Assembly: GCA_005786775.1 (NCBI GenBank)
Contig: SYDD01000135.1
Coordinates: 1 to 8,772, forward strand
DNA length: 8,772 nucleotides
Reading direction: 5' to 3'
Source of the DNA: Opitutaceae bacterium
Lineage (GTDB): Bacteria; Verrucomicrobiota; Verrucomicrobiia; Opitutales; Opitutaceae
Shown here: positions 1-6,430 of the stretch, one piece after another
How positions within the stretch are numbered: position 1 is the stretch's first letter
How the letters are laid out: the number at the start of each line of letters is the position of its first letter
The notes under the pieces: generated by a model
Told to the model about the DNA's origin: nothing
Databases searched by the model: none
What the model saw: only the letters and a program-made list of their open reading frames with translations
Program-made: the position numbers and the translations under genes

Positions 1-6
1 ACCGCG

Positions 7-975
7 GTGGGCCCGGTGAGGAGGTGGAGCACGGGAGGCGCGGGCACGGCTCTTTATCGGTGGCAAGCGGCGCCTAGATCGTCAAAGGCTAAGCCCGCCC
101 TGAAGACTTGCTTCATCGCCAATCCCCGCTCCGGCCACACCGCGTCGCGCCTATCCGAGCTAACGCGCCTTGTCCGCAGCCTCGGCGCGGAACTGCAGCT
201 GACGGAGCATCCCGGGCACGCCCGTGGGCTGGCGGCCGCGGCTGTGCGCGACGGCTGCGCCACGGTGGTCGCGGTGGGCGGGGACGGCACAGTAAACGAG
301 GTCGCCGGCGCCCTCGCTGGCACCGCCACCACGCTCGGCATTCTGCCCGCCGGATCCGGCAACGGCCTGGCGCGCCACCTCGGACTCCACGGCTCCTGGT
401 CCCACGCGCTGGCCATCCTCGCCGCCGGTCATACCCGTCCTCTCGACGCCGGCCTTGCCGACGGGCACCCCTTTTTCACGGTGGCCGGCTTCGGCTTCGA
501 GGCGCTGCTGGCGGAACGCTTTAACCGGGCCCGCGACCGCGGACTCCCCGCCTACGCCCTGATCTTCCTCCGCTCCCTCCAGGCGGCCCAGGCCCAGCCA
601 GTCCGAATCCACGCCGCGGGAAAAACTTGGGCGTTGCCCGTCCTTACGCTCGCCGTCGCCAACGCCTCCCAGTACGGCGGCGGAGCCCGCATCGCGCCGC
701 GCGCCCGGACGGACGACGGGCTGCTGGACCTATGCGCCCTCCCCCCTTTACGCCTCGGCAACTTCCTCGGACTCACGTGGCGGCTACTCACGGGCCGGAT
801 CGACCGCGCGCCCGGCGTACTCTGCCTGCAGGGAACGGAATTCCTCATTGAACGACCCGGAAACGACCCGCTGCAGACGGACGGCGAGGTGCACGCGGCC
901 GGAACCAAGCTGCGCTTCACCGTCGCACCCGGAAGCCTGCGCGTGCTTTGCCCGCCGGAGCGAGCTCACCGCTGA
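7..975 (+). CDS. Diacylglycerol kinase family lipid kinase (start uncertain, possibly 5' partial)
   Basis: The protein belongs to the DAGK catalytic-domain family (YegS/BmrU/DgkB-like), which phosphorylates diacylglycerol or a related lipid with ATP at the inner membrane face. Numbered from the GTG at 7, the visible motifs are NPRSG at 39-43 (strand 1 and turn), the nucleotide-binding GGDGTVNEV at 91-99, PAGSGNGLAR at 114-123, GFGFEA at 161-166, a GGG..IAP.A...DGLLDL block around 224-242, and TDGE at 291-294. The domain starts near residue 33 and runs to the end, so it is complete. The start is unsettled. The frame is open to the window edge, there is no in-frame ATG before the first motif, GTGs occur at 7 and 16, and a CTG at 100 would give the length usual for the family. 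The first 30 residues resemble no part of the family. It converges on trpA with 25 bases between the stops. Membership is clear, but the lipid substrate cannot be read from sequence. Confidence 0.85.
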   Translation: MGPVRRWSTGGAGTALYRWQAAPRSSKAKPALKTCFIANPRSGHTASRLSELTRLVRSLGAELQLTEHPGHARGLAAAAVRDGCATVVAVGGDGTVNEVAGALAGTATTLGILPAGSGNGLARHLGLHGSWSHALAILAAGHTRPLDAGLADGHPFFTVAGFGFEALLAERFNRARDRGLPAYALIFLRSLQAAQAQPVRIHAAGKTWALPVLTLAVANASQYGGGARIAPRARTDDGLLDLCALPPLRLGNFLGLTWRLLTGRIDRAPGVLCLQGTEFLIERPGNDPLQTDGEVHAAGTKLRFTVAPGSLRVLCPPERAHR

Positions 976-1000
976 GCCAAGCGCCCGAGGACCCCGCGCC

Positions 1001-1810
1001 TCAGCCCCGACGAACACCCGCCGCCAGATCCGCCACCCGATCGCCCACCGCGACCGGCAAGCGCGCCCGGTCCCCGAGATTCTCTTTGATGCAATTCACG
1101 AGCGCGCTGCCCACGACCACGCCATCGGCATGGGCCGCCACCTCTGCCACCTGGGCTCGGGTCCCGATGCCAAAACCCACCACGGTCGGCCGGTTCGTTC
1201 GCGCCCGGATCCGGGCTACGGCCGCGGGAATGTTGCCCGCCACCTGGTCCCGCACCCCGGTCACGCCTTCGCGCGACACATAATAGAGGAAGCCAGTGGT
1301 AACGGACGCAATACGCGCGATGCGCTCATCCGGCGTAGTCGGGGCGATGATGAAGACGGTCTCGACGCCGTGGGACTGCCCCGCCGCCACCACCTCGCCC
1401 GCCTCCTCCGGGGGCAGGTCCAGAGTAAGGATGGCGTCTACCCCGGCGGCCCGCGCCGCCCGGAAGTAGGCGTCGACGCCGTTCGCGAACACGAGATTGT
1501 AGTAGGTATAGAAGACCACCGGGGCGGAGCTGAACTCCCGGATCCGGCGCACCAGCTCGAAGACCCGAGCAGCGGTCATGCCACCCTCCAGTGCGCGCTG
1601 GGCTGCCAACTGGTTGGTCAGGCCGTCCGCCAGAGGATCGGAAAACGGCACGCCTAGCTCGAGGATATCCACCCCACGAGCAAGCAGCTGCCGGCAAACC
1701 TCCACCGAAGTCTCGAAGTCGGGATCCCCCGCGCAGACGTAGGCCACAAAGGCGGCACGGTTCTCGGCGCGGGTCCGTTCGAAGACAGCTTGGAGACGGG
1801 ACATCCGCAT
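1001..1810 (-). CDS. trpA: Tryptophan synthase alpha subunit
   Basis: TrpA cleaves indole-3-glycerol phosphate to indole and glyceraldehyde 3-phosphate, passing indole to the TrpB subunit for joining to serine. The 269-residue length matches the family (E. coli 268). The TIM barrel is complete. The catalytic pair is E51 in ELGVPFSDP and D62 in LADG, equivalent to E. coli Glu49 and Asp60. The strand-6 YYVSREGVTG loop spans 176-185, and the phosphate-binding GFGIG (212-216) and GSALV (234-238) are present. After ADG the sequence reads LTNQ, whereas most TrpA proteins have a proline there. The ATG at 1810 is used here; a second in-frame ATG two codons later (1804) is equally possible, and neither has a Shine-Dalgarno site. 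It lies 56 bases downstream of the phosphatase-fold gene on the same strand and may be co-transcribed with it. No trpB, trpF or trpC is in the window. Confidence 0.97.
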   Translation of the reverse strand: MRMSRLQAVFERTRAENRAAFVAYVCAGDPDFETSVEVCRQLLARGVDILELGVPFSDPLADGLTNQLAAQRALEGGMTAARVFELVRRIREFSSAPVVFYTYYNLVFANGVDAYFRAARAAGVDAILTLDLPPEEAGEVVAAGQSHGVETVFIIAPTTPDERIARIASVTTGFLYYVSREGVTGVRDQVAGNIPAAVARIRARTNRPTVVGFGIGTRAQVAEVAAHADGVVVGSALVNCIKENLGDRARLPVAVGDRVADLAAGVRRG

Positions 1811-1866
1811 AACGTTGGCGGGAAATCGCCGCCGAAGTCACCACAAACTTCGCCCCGCCCGCGCGT

Positions 1867-2637
1867 TCAGAAGTCGAACTCCACCGCCACCGGCAGGTGG
1901 TCGGATAGAAGGGTTTGCACCACCTCGCAGCGCGCCCGCACACAGCCGGCCGGTAGGAAGATGAAGTCAAGGGCGCGGCGCGGCAGCGGGGACGGAAACG
2001 TCTTCCCCTCCAGCGGGTGAAGCGCGTAGTCGGAATAGTCCGCTAGGTGACTGAGAAGTGAGGCGGTAGCGTCGTCCCGCGTGCCGGGATTATTGAAGTC
2101 GCCGCAGATGATCGGCGGGGCCGCCCAGAAGGAACTGCGGAGCCGGTGCTTCTCCCGTAGCCAGCAGACCAGCTGGTCGAGCTGACGGAGCCGCTGGGCA
2201 CGGGAGCCGTAGTGCAGGTGCAGGTTCACCAGCGGCAAGCAGCGTCCACCCACGTCGAGCTCCACAAACAGGAAGCCCTTCTCGCCCACCCGGCGCCGAC
2301 CGAACACTACCGTCTCCGCAGCGCGGATCGGTAGGCGCGACAACAACGCGTTGCCATAGCAGAGGTTGAGTAACCCTGTGCGGCGCGTATTGATGCCGAA
2401 GACAGCGTGCGGGAATCGAGTGTGCCCCCGCAGGAAATCGAGGTGATCGAAGTTGCCGGCCCAGCGCGACCGCTCGTCGATCTCCTGCAGGGCGACCACA
2501 TCCGGGGCCAAGCGTGCCAGCAAATCGGAGATCCGGCGCAGGTTCAGCCGCAACCGCCGCGGGGAAGTCAGGCCTTGGATGGGGTTTAGCCCTCGGCCGT
2601 GCGCGATATTAAAGGTAACCAAGCGCAGACGCGGCAT
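1867..2637 (-). CDS. Endonuclease/exonuclease/phosphatase family protein
   Basis: This is a metal-dependent phosphodiesterase-fold protein of the EEP superfamily (exonuclease III, DNase I, sphingomyelinase and inositol phosphatase relatives). From the ATG at 2637 it has 256 residues, typical of the short stand-alone members. All superfamily landmarks are present: TFN near residue 9-10, LQEID with the metal-binding glutamate near 52, NLHLH near 138-142, GDFN near 179-182, DFIF near 224-227, and the terminal SDHLPV with its Asp-His pair near 246-247. An intact active site implies a working hydrolase. The substrate could be nucleic acid, a phospholipid or a sugar phosphate, and nothing here decides it. 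A longer version from GTG 2718 adds 27 residues with no family resemblance. The ATG at 2637 is preferred because it sits just before the first beta strand and leaves 130 bases for the divergent rpmB promoter. No signal peptide is evident. The gene precedes trpA on the same strand. Confidence 0.88.
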   Translation of the reverse strand: MPRLRLVTFNIAHGRGLNPIQGLTSPRRLRLNLRRISDLLARLAPDVVALQEIDERSRWAGNFDHLDFLRGHTRFPHAVFGINTRRTGLLNLCYGNALLSRLPIRAAETVVFGRRRVGEKGFLFVELDVGGRCLPLVNLHLHYGSRAQRLRQLDQLVCWLREKHRLRSSFWAAPPIICGDFNNPGTRDDATASLLSHLADYSDYALHPLEGKTFPSPLPRRALDFIFLPAGCVRARCEVVQTLLSDHLPVAVEFDF

Positions 2638-2717
2638 CCGGCTCTGAGCAGACCGCGCCCCGCGGACGGACTCAAGTCCCGCCCCACGGCCCGCCGCGCA
2701 AAAATCCCCTTGCGTCA

Positions 2718-2729
2718 CCCGGGCCCGGG
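2718..2729. other. 12-bp perfect palindrome in the rpmB upstream region
   Basis: CCCGGGCCCGGG is a perfect inverted repeat lying 38 bases before the rpmB start codon and followed by a pyrimidine-rich stretch. In a sequence this GC-rich a short G/C palindrome can arise by chance. It might be a protein-binding site or part of the rpmB leader. I could not pick out convincing -35 and -10 boxes anywhere in the 2638-2767 divergent gap. Confidence 0.3.
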
Positions 2730-2754
2730 CTCTTCCCTCTCACCCTTTTCAACC

Positions 2755-2759
2755 AGAGG
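2755..2759 (+). promoter_or_regulatory. Shine-Dalgarno site of rpmB
   Basis: AGAGG lies 8 bases before the rpmB ATG, at ideal spacing. It fixes the rpmB start and is the only clear, well-spaced Shine-Dalgarno site I can find in the window. Confidence 0.7.
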
Positions 2760-2767
2760 TAACCATC

Positions 2768-2998
2768 ATGTCTCGCATCTGTGCAGTCACCGGACGCCGG
2801 CCCGTCAAGGGTTCGCGCATCAACCGCAAGGGTCAGTCTAAGAAGAGCGGCGGCATCGGGACTCACGTCACGAGCATCACCCCGCGCAAGTTCCGGCCCA
2901 ACCTCCAGCGCATCCGCATCCGCACCGCTAACGGCGGCACCAAGCGCGTCTGGGTTTCCGTGAAGGCGATTAAGGCCGGGCTGATCGAGAAGGTCTAA
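2768..2998 (+). CDS. rpmB: 50S ribosomal protein L28
   Basis: L28 is a small basic protein of the large ribosomal subunit. The 76-residue product opens with MSRICAVTGRRPVKGSRIN, the standard L28 start (family consensus MSR.C.VTGK.P..GN). It continues with the diagnostic KFRPNLQRIRIR segment (42-53), a basic rRNA-contacting stretch, and a WVSVKAIKAGLIEKV tail. The length is close to the E. coli 78. There is a single cysteine (C5), so this is the zinc-free form and not a Cys4 paralogue. A good Shine-Dalgarno site precedes it and a strong intrinsic terminator follows 15 bases after the stop. It therefore appears to be transcribed alone, divergent from the phosphatase-fold gene; its common partner rpmG (L33) does not follow. 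Confidence 0.97.
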   Translation: MSRICAVTGRRPVKGSRINRKGQSKKSGGIGTHVTSITPRKFRPNLQRIRIRTANGGTKRVWVSVKAIKAGLIEKV

Positions 2999-3013
2999 TC
3001 GCCTGCCCTTTCG

Positions 3014-3042
3014 ACCGCGGCCTCAACGGCCGCGGTTTTTTT
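3014..3042 (+). terminator. Intrinsic terminator of rpmB
   Basis: A perfect 9-bp stem (ACCGCGGCC at 3014-3022 pairing with GGCCGCGGT at 3028-3036) closes a five-base TCAAC loop, and the stem runs directly into a seven-T tract ending at 3042. It lies 15 bases past the rpmB stop. The opposite side has no matching A tract, so it should not serve fabF on the other strand. Confidence 0.93.
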
Positions 3043-3076
3043 GCGCCCAACCACCGCCACCAAGAACTGCCCGCGC

Positions 3077-4327
3077 TCAGGCTTCGAGGGCGCGGAACAC
3101 GATGGACGAGTTCTGGCCGCCGAAACCGAGATTATTGCTTAAGACTGCCCGCAGCCGGGCCTCGCGGGCCTGGCCGGGAACGTAGTCCAGATCACAATCA
3201 GGATCCGGGTCGTCGAGATTGATGGTCGGCGGGACAGCCTGAGCTGCGAGGGCCCGGACGCAGATCACGGATTCGATACCGCCGGCCGCCCCAAGCAGGT
3301 GGCCAGTCATCGACTTGGTGGAACTGATGGCGACGCGCCGGGCGTGATCCCCGAAGACCCGCTTGATCGCGAGAGTCTCGAACTTGTCGTTGTAAGGGGT
3401 GGAAGTCCCGTGGGCGTTGATGTAGTCGATCGCCGAGGGCTCCAGTCCCGCCGCCCCCAAGGCCCGACGCATCGCCATCGAGAGCCCCTTTCCCTCCGGA
3501 TCCGGCTGGGTGATGTGGTAGGCGTCACAGGTGGCGGCGTAACCCGCCAACTCGCAATAGATGCGCGCGCCGCGAGCCCGGGCGTGCTCCAGCGACTCCA
3601 GCACGAGCACCCCCGACCCCTCGCCCATCACGAAGCCGTCCCGCCCGCGATCGAAGGGCCGGCTCGCGCGGCTCGGATCGTCGTTGCGCGTGCTCATCGC
3701 CTTCATCGCGCAGAAACTCGCGTAGGCGAAGGGCGTGATCGCCGCCTCGCTACCGCCGGCGACCATCACGTCCACGTCGCCCCGCCGGATCGCGTGCGCA
3801 GCCTCGCCCAGCGCATGCGTACCCGTCGCACAGGCCGAAACGACCCCGAAGTTCGGTCCCCGCGCCCCCAGCTCAATCGCGAACAAGCCCGAGCACATAT
3901 TGCCGATGAGGGAGGGAATCGTGAACGGCGATATTTTTCGCGGACCGCGCTCGGCCAGGACCTTCAGCTGCGACTCGTAAGTATACATCCCGCCGATGCC
4001 TGACCCGATCATCACGCCCACCCGGTCCGGGTCCTCCCGCCCCATCTCCAACCCGGCATCCCGGCAGGCCTGCTTGGCAGCCACAAAACCGAAATGCGTG
4101 TAACGGTCGTTCCGGCGCGCCTCCTTCGGATCCATATGGTCCGCCGCATCCCATCCGCGCACCTCCGCCCCCACTTGGCTGGCGTAGGGGGTCGGATCAA
4201 AGAGCGAGACCCGGTCCACCCCCGAACGCCCGGCCAGCAAACCGGCCCAAAACGCCTCCACCTCGTGCCCCAAGGAAGCCACGGCCCCGAGACCGGTGAC
4301 AACAACGCGGCGGGAGGAGGAATCCAT
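3077..4327 (-). CDS. fabF: Beta-ketoacyl-ACP synthase II
   Basis: FabF condenses malonyl-ACP with an acyl-ACP in each elongation round of type II fatty-acid synthesis. The 416-residue thiolase-fold protein has every catalytic residue: nucleophile C166 in SACATGTH, H306 in NAHGTSTPYND, K338 in STKSMTGH and H343 in the same block. All are offset by three from E. coli C163/H303/K335/H340. The N-terminal VVVTGLGAVASLG (8-20) and the GEGSGVLVLE block (235-244) are also typical. The C-terminal glycine loop reads NLGFGGQN (399-406), where E. coli has GFGGTN. It is third in a fabG-acpP-fabF order, 101 bases after acpP, and that gap holds a terminator-like hairpin. The ATG at 4327 has a pyrimidine-rich leader and no Shine-Dalgarno site. 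The functional alternative, a KAS I (FabB), is less likely given the gene order and similarity. Confidence 0.97.
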   Translation of the reverse strand: MDSSSRRVVVTGLGAVASLGHEVEAFWAGLLAGRSGVDRVSLFDPTPYASQVGAEVRGWDAADHMDPKEARRNDRYTHFGFVAAKQACRDAGLEMGREDPDRVGVMIGSGIGGMYTYESQLKVLAERGPRKISPFTIPSLIGNMCSGLFAIELGARGPNFGVVSACATGTHALGEAAHAIRRGDVDVMVAGGSEAAITPFAYASFCAMKAMSTRNDDPSRASRPFDRGRDGFVMGEGSGVLVLESLEHARARGARIYCELAGYAATCDAYHITQPDPEGKGLSMAMRRALGAAGLEPSAIDYINAHGTSTPYNDKFETLAIKRVFGDHARRVAISSTKSMTGHLLGAAGGIESVICVRALAAQAVPPTINLDDPDPDCDLDYVPGQAREARLRAVLSNNLGFGGQNSSIVFRALEA

Positions 4328-4352
4328 CGGCGGGAAAGGGAGCGGAACCCGG

Positions 4353-4408
4353 GAAAGAAGAACGGCGTCCGACCTGAATTTCCCGCGGGAAACCCGGCCG
4401 GACGCCGT
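4353..4408 (-). terminator. Terminator-like nested hairpin between acpP and fabF
   Basis: Read on the minus strand, ACGGCGTCCG (4408-4399) pairs perfectly over 10 bp with CGGACGCCGT (4371-4362). A T-rich TCTTCTTTC follows just downstream (4361-4353). The 27-base loop itself contains a perfect 14-bp palindrome, TTTCCCGCGGGAAA (4379-4392). It starts 21 bases after the acpP stop and ends about 25 bases before fabF. The T tract is interrupted, so partial termination is the likeliest reading. That would let acpP, whose product is needed in large amounts, be expressed above fabF. RNA processing or stabilisation of the acpP 3' end is an alternative. Confidence 0.55.
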
Positions 4409-4428
4409 GGAAAGGGGAAAAAAGCGGC

Positions 4429-4692
4429 TTAGGCGGCGCCCGCCTTGGCCTTGATGTAGTCGATCACCTGGCCGACCGTCTGCAGCTTCTCGGCATCCGA
4501 CTCGGGAATCTCGCCCTTGATCTCGTCCTTGAATTCCTCCTCGAAGGCCATGATCAGCTCGACGGTATCGAGGGAATCGGCGCCCAGGTCATCCAAGAAG
4601 GAGGCCGTCGGCGTGATCTGCTCCTCGTTGACGTTGAGCTGATTGACGATGATCTCCTTGACGCGCTGTTCGATAGTTTTCTGGTCGGCCAT
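4429..4692 (-). CDS. acpP: Acyl carrier protein
   Basis: AcpP carries growing acyl chains on a 4'-phosphopantetheine arm in the cytoplasm. The 87-residue acidic product has the modification site S40 in LGADSLDTVELIM, the DSL motif at the start of helix II. The recognition helix that follows (43-55) contacts FabG, FabF and other partners. Compared with E. coli ACP (78 residues including Met) it carries about four extra residues between EEEF and EIP (KDEIKG at 55-60 in place of two residues), plus a slightly longer tail ending KAKAGAA. It sits 36 bases after the fabG stop, in the usual fabG-acpP-fabF order. The start at 4692 is fixed by the short N terminus typical of ACPs. The leader is T/C-rich with no Shine-Dalgarno site. 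Confidence 0.97.
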   Translation of the reverse strand: MADQKTIEQRVKEIIVNQLNVNEEQITPTASFLDDLGADSLDTVELIMAFEEEFKDEIKGEIPESDAEKLQTVGQVIDYIKAKAGAA

Positions 4693-4731
4693 TGTCGAAA
4701 AAAGGGTACGGGCGAGGGCTGGGCGGAGGCT

Positions 4732-5481
4732 TCACATCGCCATTCCACCGTCAACGTTAAAAACTTGCCCGGTGATGTAGCCAGCCTCCTCAGAACAGAG
4801 GAACGCGGTCATCGCCGCCACCTCCGAAGATTCCCCGAACCGCTTGAGTGGCACCGTCTCGAGGATCTTACCCGCAATCTCCGCGTCGCCGGAGAAACCG
4901 GCCGTCATATCGGTCTTGATGAACCCGGGGGCCACGGCGTTGACGGTAATGGACCGGGAGGCGAACTCCCGCGCCAGGGTCTTGGTCAGCCCGATCATCC
5001 CGGCCTTCGCCGCGGAGTAATTGGCTTGCCCGGCGTTGCCCATCACCCCGCTCACGGAGGCGATATTGACGATCCGGCCCCACCGGGCACGAGTCATCGG
5101 CCGTGCGATCAGTTTCGTCCAGTGGAAGCAGCTGGTGAGGTTGGTGGTCAGCACGTCGTTCCAGTCCGCCTCGCTCATCCGGAACAAGAGGCCATCGCGA
5201 GTAATGCCGGCGTTGTTGATCAGGATGTCTATGACGGGGAACTCCTTGAGCAACTCCTCGGAGGCCTTGGCGATCGCCGCGCCATCCGCCACGTCCACCG
5301 CGAGCGCCTTCGCCCGGCCGCCCGCCGCAGTGATCGCAGCGGCGGTAGCCCCGCAGGACTCCGCGGACTTCGACACGCAAATAACGGTCACGCCTTGGCG
5401 GGCAAGTGTCTCAGCGATGGCCCGGCCGATCCCACGGCCGGCGCCGGTAACGAGGGCGGTGCGGTTCTTAAAAGTAAGCAT
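4732..5481 (-). CDS. fabG: 3-oxoacyl-ACP reductase
   Basis: FabG reduces 3-oxoacyl-ACP with NADPH in fatty-acid elongation. The 249-residue short-chain dehydrogenase (E. coli 244) shows the Rossmann motif TGAGRGIG (12-19), NNAG (89-92), N114, and the catalytic S142, Y155 and K159 in the NIASVSG and ANYSAAKAG blocks. PGFIKTDMT (185-193) and a C-terminal NVDGGMAM follow. The reading frame stays open to 5970, but the ATG at 5481 is clearly the start: MLTFKNRTALVTG is the canonical FabG N terminus, and the upstream frame only mirrors the pseudouridine synthase gene. The leader on the coding strand reads CTCCTCCT immediately before ATG, so there is no Shine-Dalgarno site. It is first in the fabG-acpP-fabF run; plsX, fabH and fabD, often upstream, are absent here. 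Confidence 0.97.
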   Translation of the reverse strand: MLTFKNRTALVTGAGRGIGRAIAETLARQGVTVICVSKSAESCGATAAAITAAGGRAKALAVDVADGAAIAKASEELLKEFPVIDILINNAGITRDGLLFRMSEADWNDVLTTNLTSCFHWTKLIARPMTRARWGRIVNIASVSGVMGNAGQANYSAAKAGMIGLTKTLAREFASRSITVNAVAPGFIKTDMTAGFSGDAEIAGKILETVPLKRFGESSEVAAMTAFLCSEEAGYITGQVFNVDGGMAM

Positions 5482-5490
5482 AGGAGGAGC

Positions 5491-5504
5491 GGGCCGCGCG
5501 GCCC
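5491..5504. other. 14-bp palindrome in the fabG / pseudouridine synthase divergent gap
   Basis: GGGCCGCGCGGCCC is a perfect inverted repeat centred about 16 bases upstream of the fabG ATG, within the short divergent region. It could be an operator for the fab cluster or a leader hairpin. Its pure G/C content makes chance occurrence plausible in this genome. No confident promoter boxes were found on either strand nearby. Confidence 0.3.
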
Positions 5505-5524
5505 AGAGAGGAATGAAGTGACGA

Positions 5525-6430
5525 ATGCGCCGGCACGGGGCAACCGCCAAGTGCGCCACGCGCGCGGACGCGCGCAGGCTTGCAGCGGTGGCGGAATTGC
5601 CGCCCATTGGAAACGTGCCCGCCGCCGCCGCCATCCGCCTCCAGAAATTCATCGCCGACGCCGGGGTCTGCTCCCGCCGGTCGGCGGAGGCGCTGATCGC
5701 CCGCGGGGAGGTCTGGGTCAATGGCGCCGCCGCCACCCCCGGCACCCACGTCACCCCCGGAGTCGATAAGGTCACGGTCTCCGGCAAGCCTGTCCGCGCT
5801 GCCGTCCAGCCGAAAATCACCGTCGCCGTGCACAAGCCGCGCGGTCTAATCTGTTCGAACGACGACCCGCACCACGCGGACACGCTATTCACGCTCCTGC
5901 CGCGGGAGTTGGCCCGCCACCGCTTCTTCTGCGCGGGACGGCTCGACCTCGATAGCGAAGGGCTGGTCATCCTGACGACGGATGGGGACCTCGCCCACCG
6001 CCTGATGCACCCGTCCCAGCTGGTCGTGAAGCGCTACCACGTGGTTCTAAAGACCCCGTTCCCTTCTGGTCGGCTCAACCAGTTGATCCGCGGGGTGACG
6101 GTCGAGGGCGAACGGCTCAAGGTGGAAAGGGCGGCGCTGATCAACGCCGATGCCGGCGGCATCTCGACTGACCTCGACGTCCACTTGCACCACGGCAAGA
6201 AGCGGGAGATCCGACTGCTATTCACGCAACTGGGGTTCGACGTAAAACGCCTCCGTCGCTACCAAATCGGTGCGCTCCAGCTGAAGGGAATCCCGCTCCG
6301 CGGTGGCAAGGTGCTCTCCCCCAAGGAGATCAAATCCCTTTTCCAAAACCCCCGCACCCCGCACGCGCCGCACGAGGCCGTCGCCGCCCCGCGCGCCACC
6401 GGAACCTTCGCTCTTGCGCATGAAGCTTAG
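5525..6430 (+). CDS. RsuA/RluB-family pseudouridine synthase
   Basis: The enzyme isomerises a specific uridine in rRNA to pseudouridine. Numbered from the ATG at 5525, an S4 RNA-binding domain spans about 37-84 (RLQKFIADAGVCSRRSAE, then the GEVWVNG turn). The catalytic domain follows with HKPRGLICS (103-111), the catalytic aspartate D141 in GRLDLDSEGL, the tyrosine of KRYHV (Y171) and GKKREIR (224-230). A basic, Pro/Ala-rich tail follows residue 275. The motifs fit RluB (23S rRNA) best, but RluE, RluF and RsuA share them, so no symbol is given. The start is uncertain. The first 30 residues are unlike the family, and GTGs at 5588 and 5615 are alternatives. The latter has GGAAA just before it and would widen the divergent gap to fabG from 43 to 133 bases, leaving more room for promoters. 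The 3' end overlaps the next gene by 11 bases. Confidence 0.9.
   Translation: MRRHGATAKCATRADARRLAAVAELPPIGNVPAAAAIRLQKFIADAGVCSRRSAEALIARGEVWVNGAAATPGTHVTPGVDKVTVSGKPVRAAVQPKITVAVHKPRGLICSNDDPHHADTLFTLLPRELARHRFFCAGRLDLDSEGLVILTTDGDLAHRLMHPSQLVVKRYHVVLKTPFPSGRLNQLIRGVTVEGERLKVERAALINADAGGISTDLDVHLHHGKKREIRLLFTQLGFDVKRLRRYQIGALQLKGIPLRGGKVLSPKEIKSLFQNPRTPHAPHEAVAAPRATGTFALAHEA

Noticed and set aside
964..977. Small hairpin GCTCA-CCGC-TGAGC over the lipid kinase stop codon, considered as a bidirectional terminator
   Set aside because: The stem is only 5 bp and neither side has a T tract. The convergent junction shows no credible intrinsic terminator.
848..1657. 269-codon open frame on the plus strand across trpA
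   Set aside because: It is antisense to an intact trpA and overlaps the end of the lipid kinase. The product is Arg/His/Pro-rich with no recognisable motif.
1811..1866. Hairpins in the trpA leader (CGAAGT...ACTTCG and GGCGG...CCGCC) as a tryptophan attenuator
   Set aside because: The stems are 5-6 bp, and there is no leader peptide with Trp codons and no terminator T tract.
3299..4003. 234-codon open frame on the plus strand across fabF
   Set aside because: It is an antisense shadow of fabF, basic and low in complexity, with no start signal.
5505..5620. Possible fabG promoter with TTGGCG and CATTCG at 17-base spacing on the minus strand
   Set aside because: The -10 box matches consensus at only two of six positions. 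In this GC content that is not distinguishable from chance.
5482..5970. N-terminal extension of fabG to 412 residues
   Set aside because: The extension is antisense to the pseudouridine synthase S4 domain. The canonical FabG N terminus begins at the ATG at 5481.
6303..6419. Upstream extension of the secreted protein
   Set aside because: It lies wholly inside the pseudouridine synthase gene. Only the ATG at 6420 gives a signal peptide at the N terminus.
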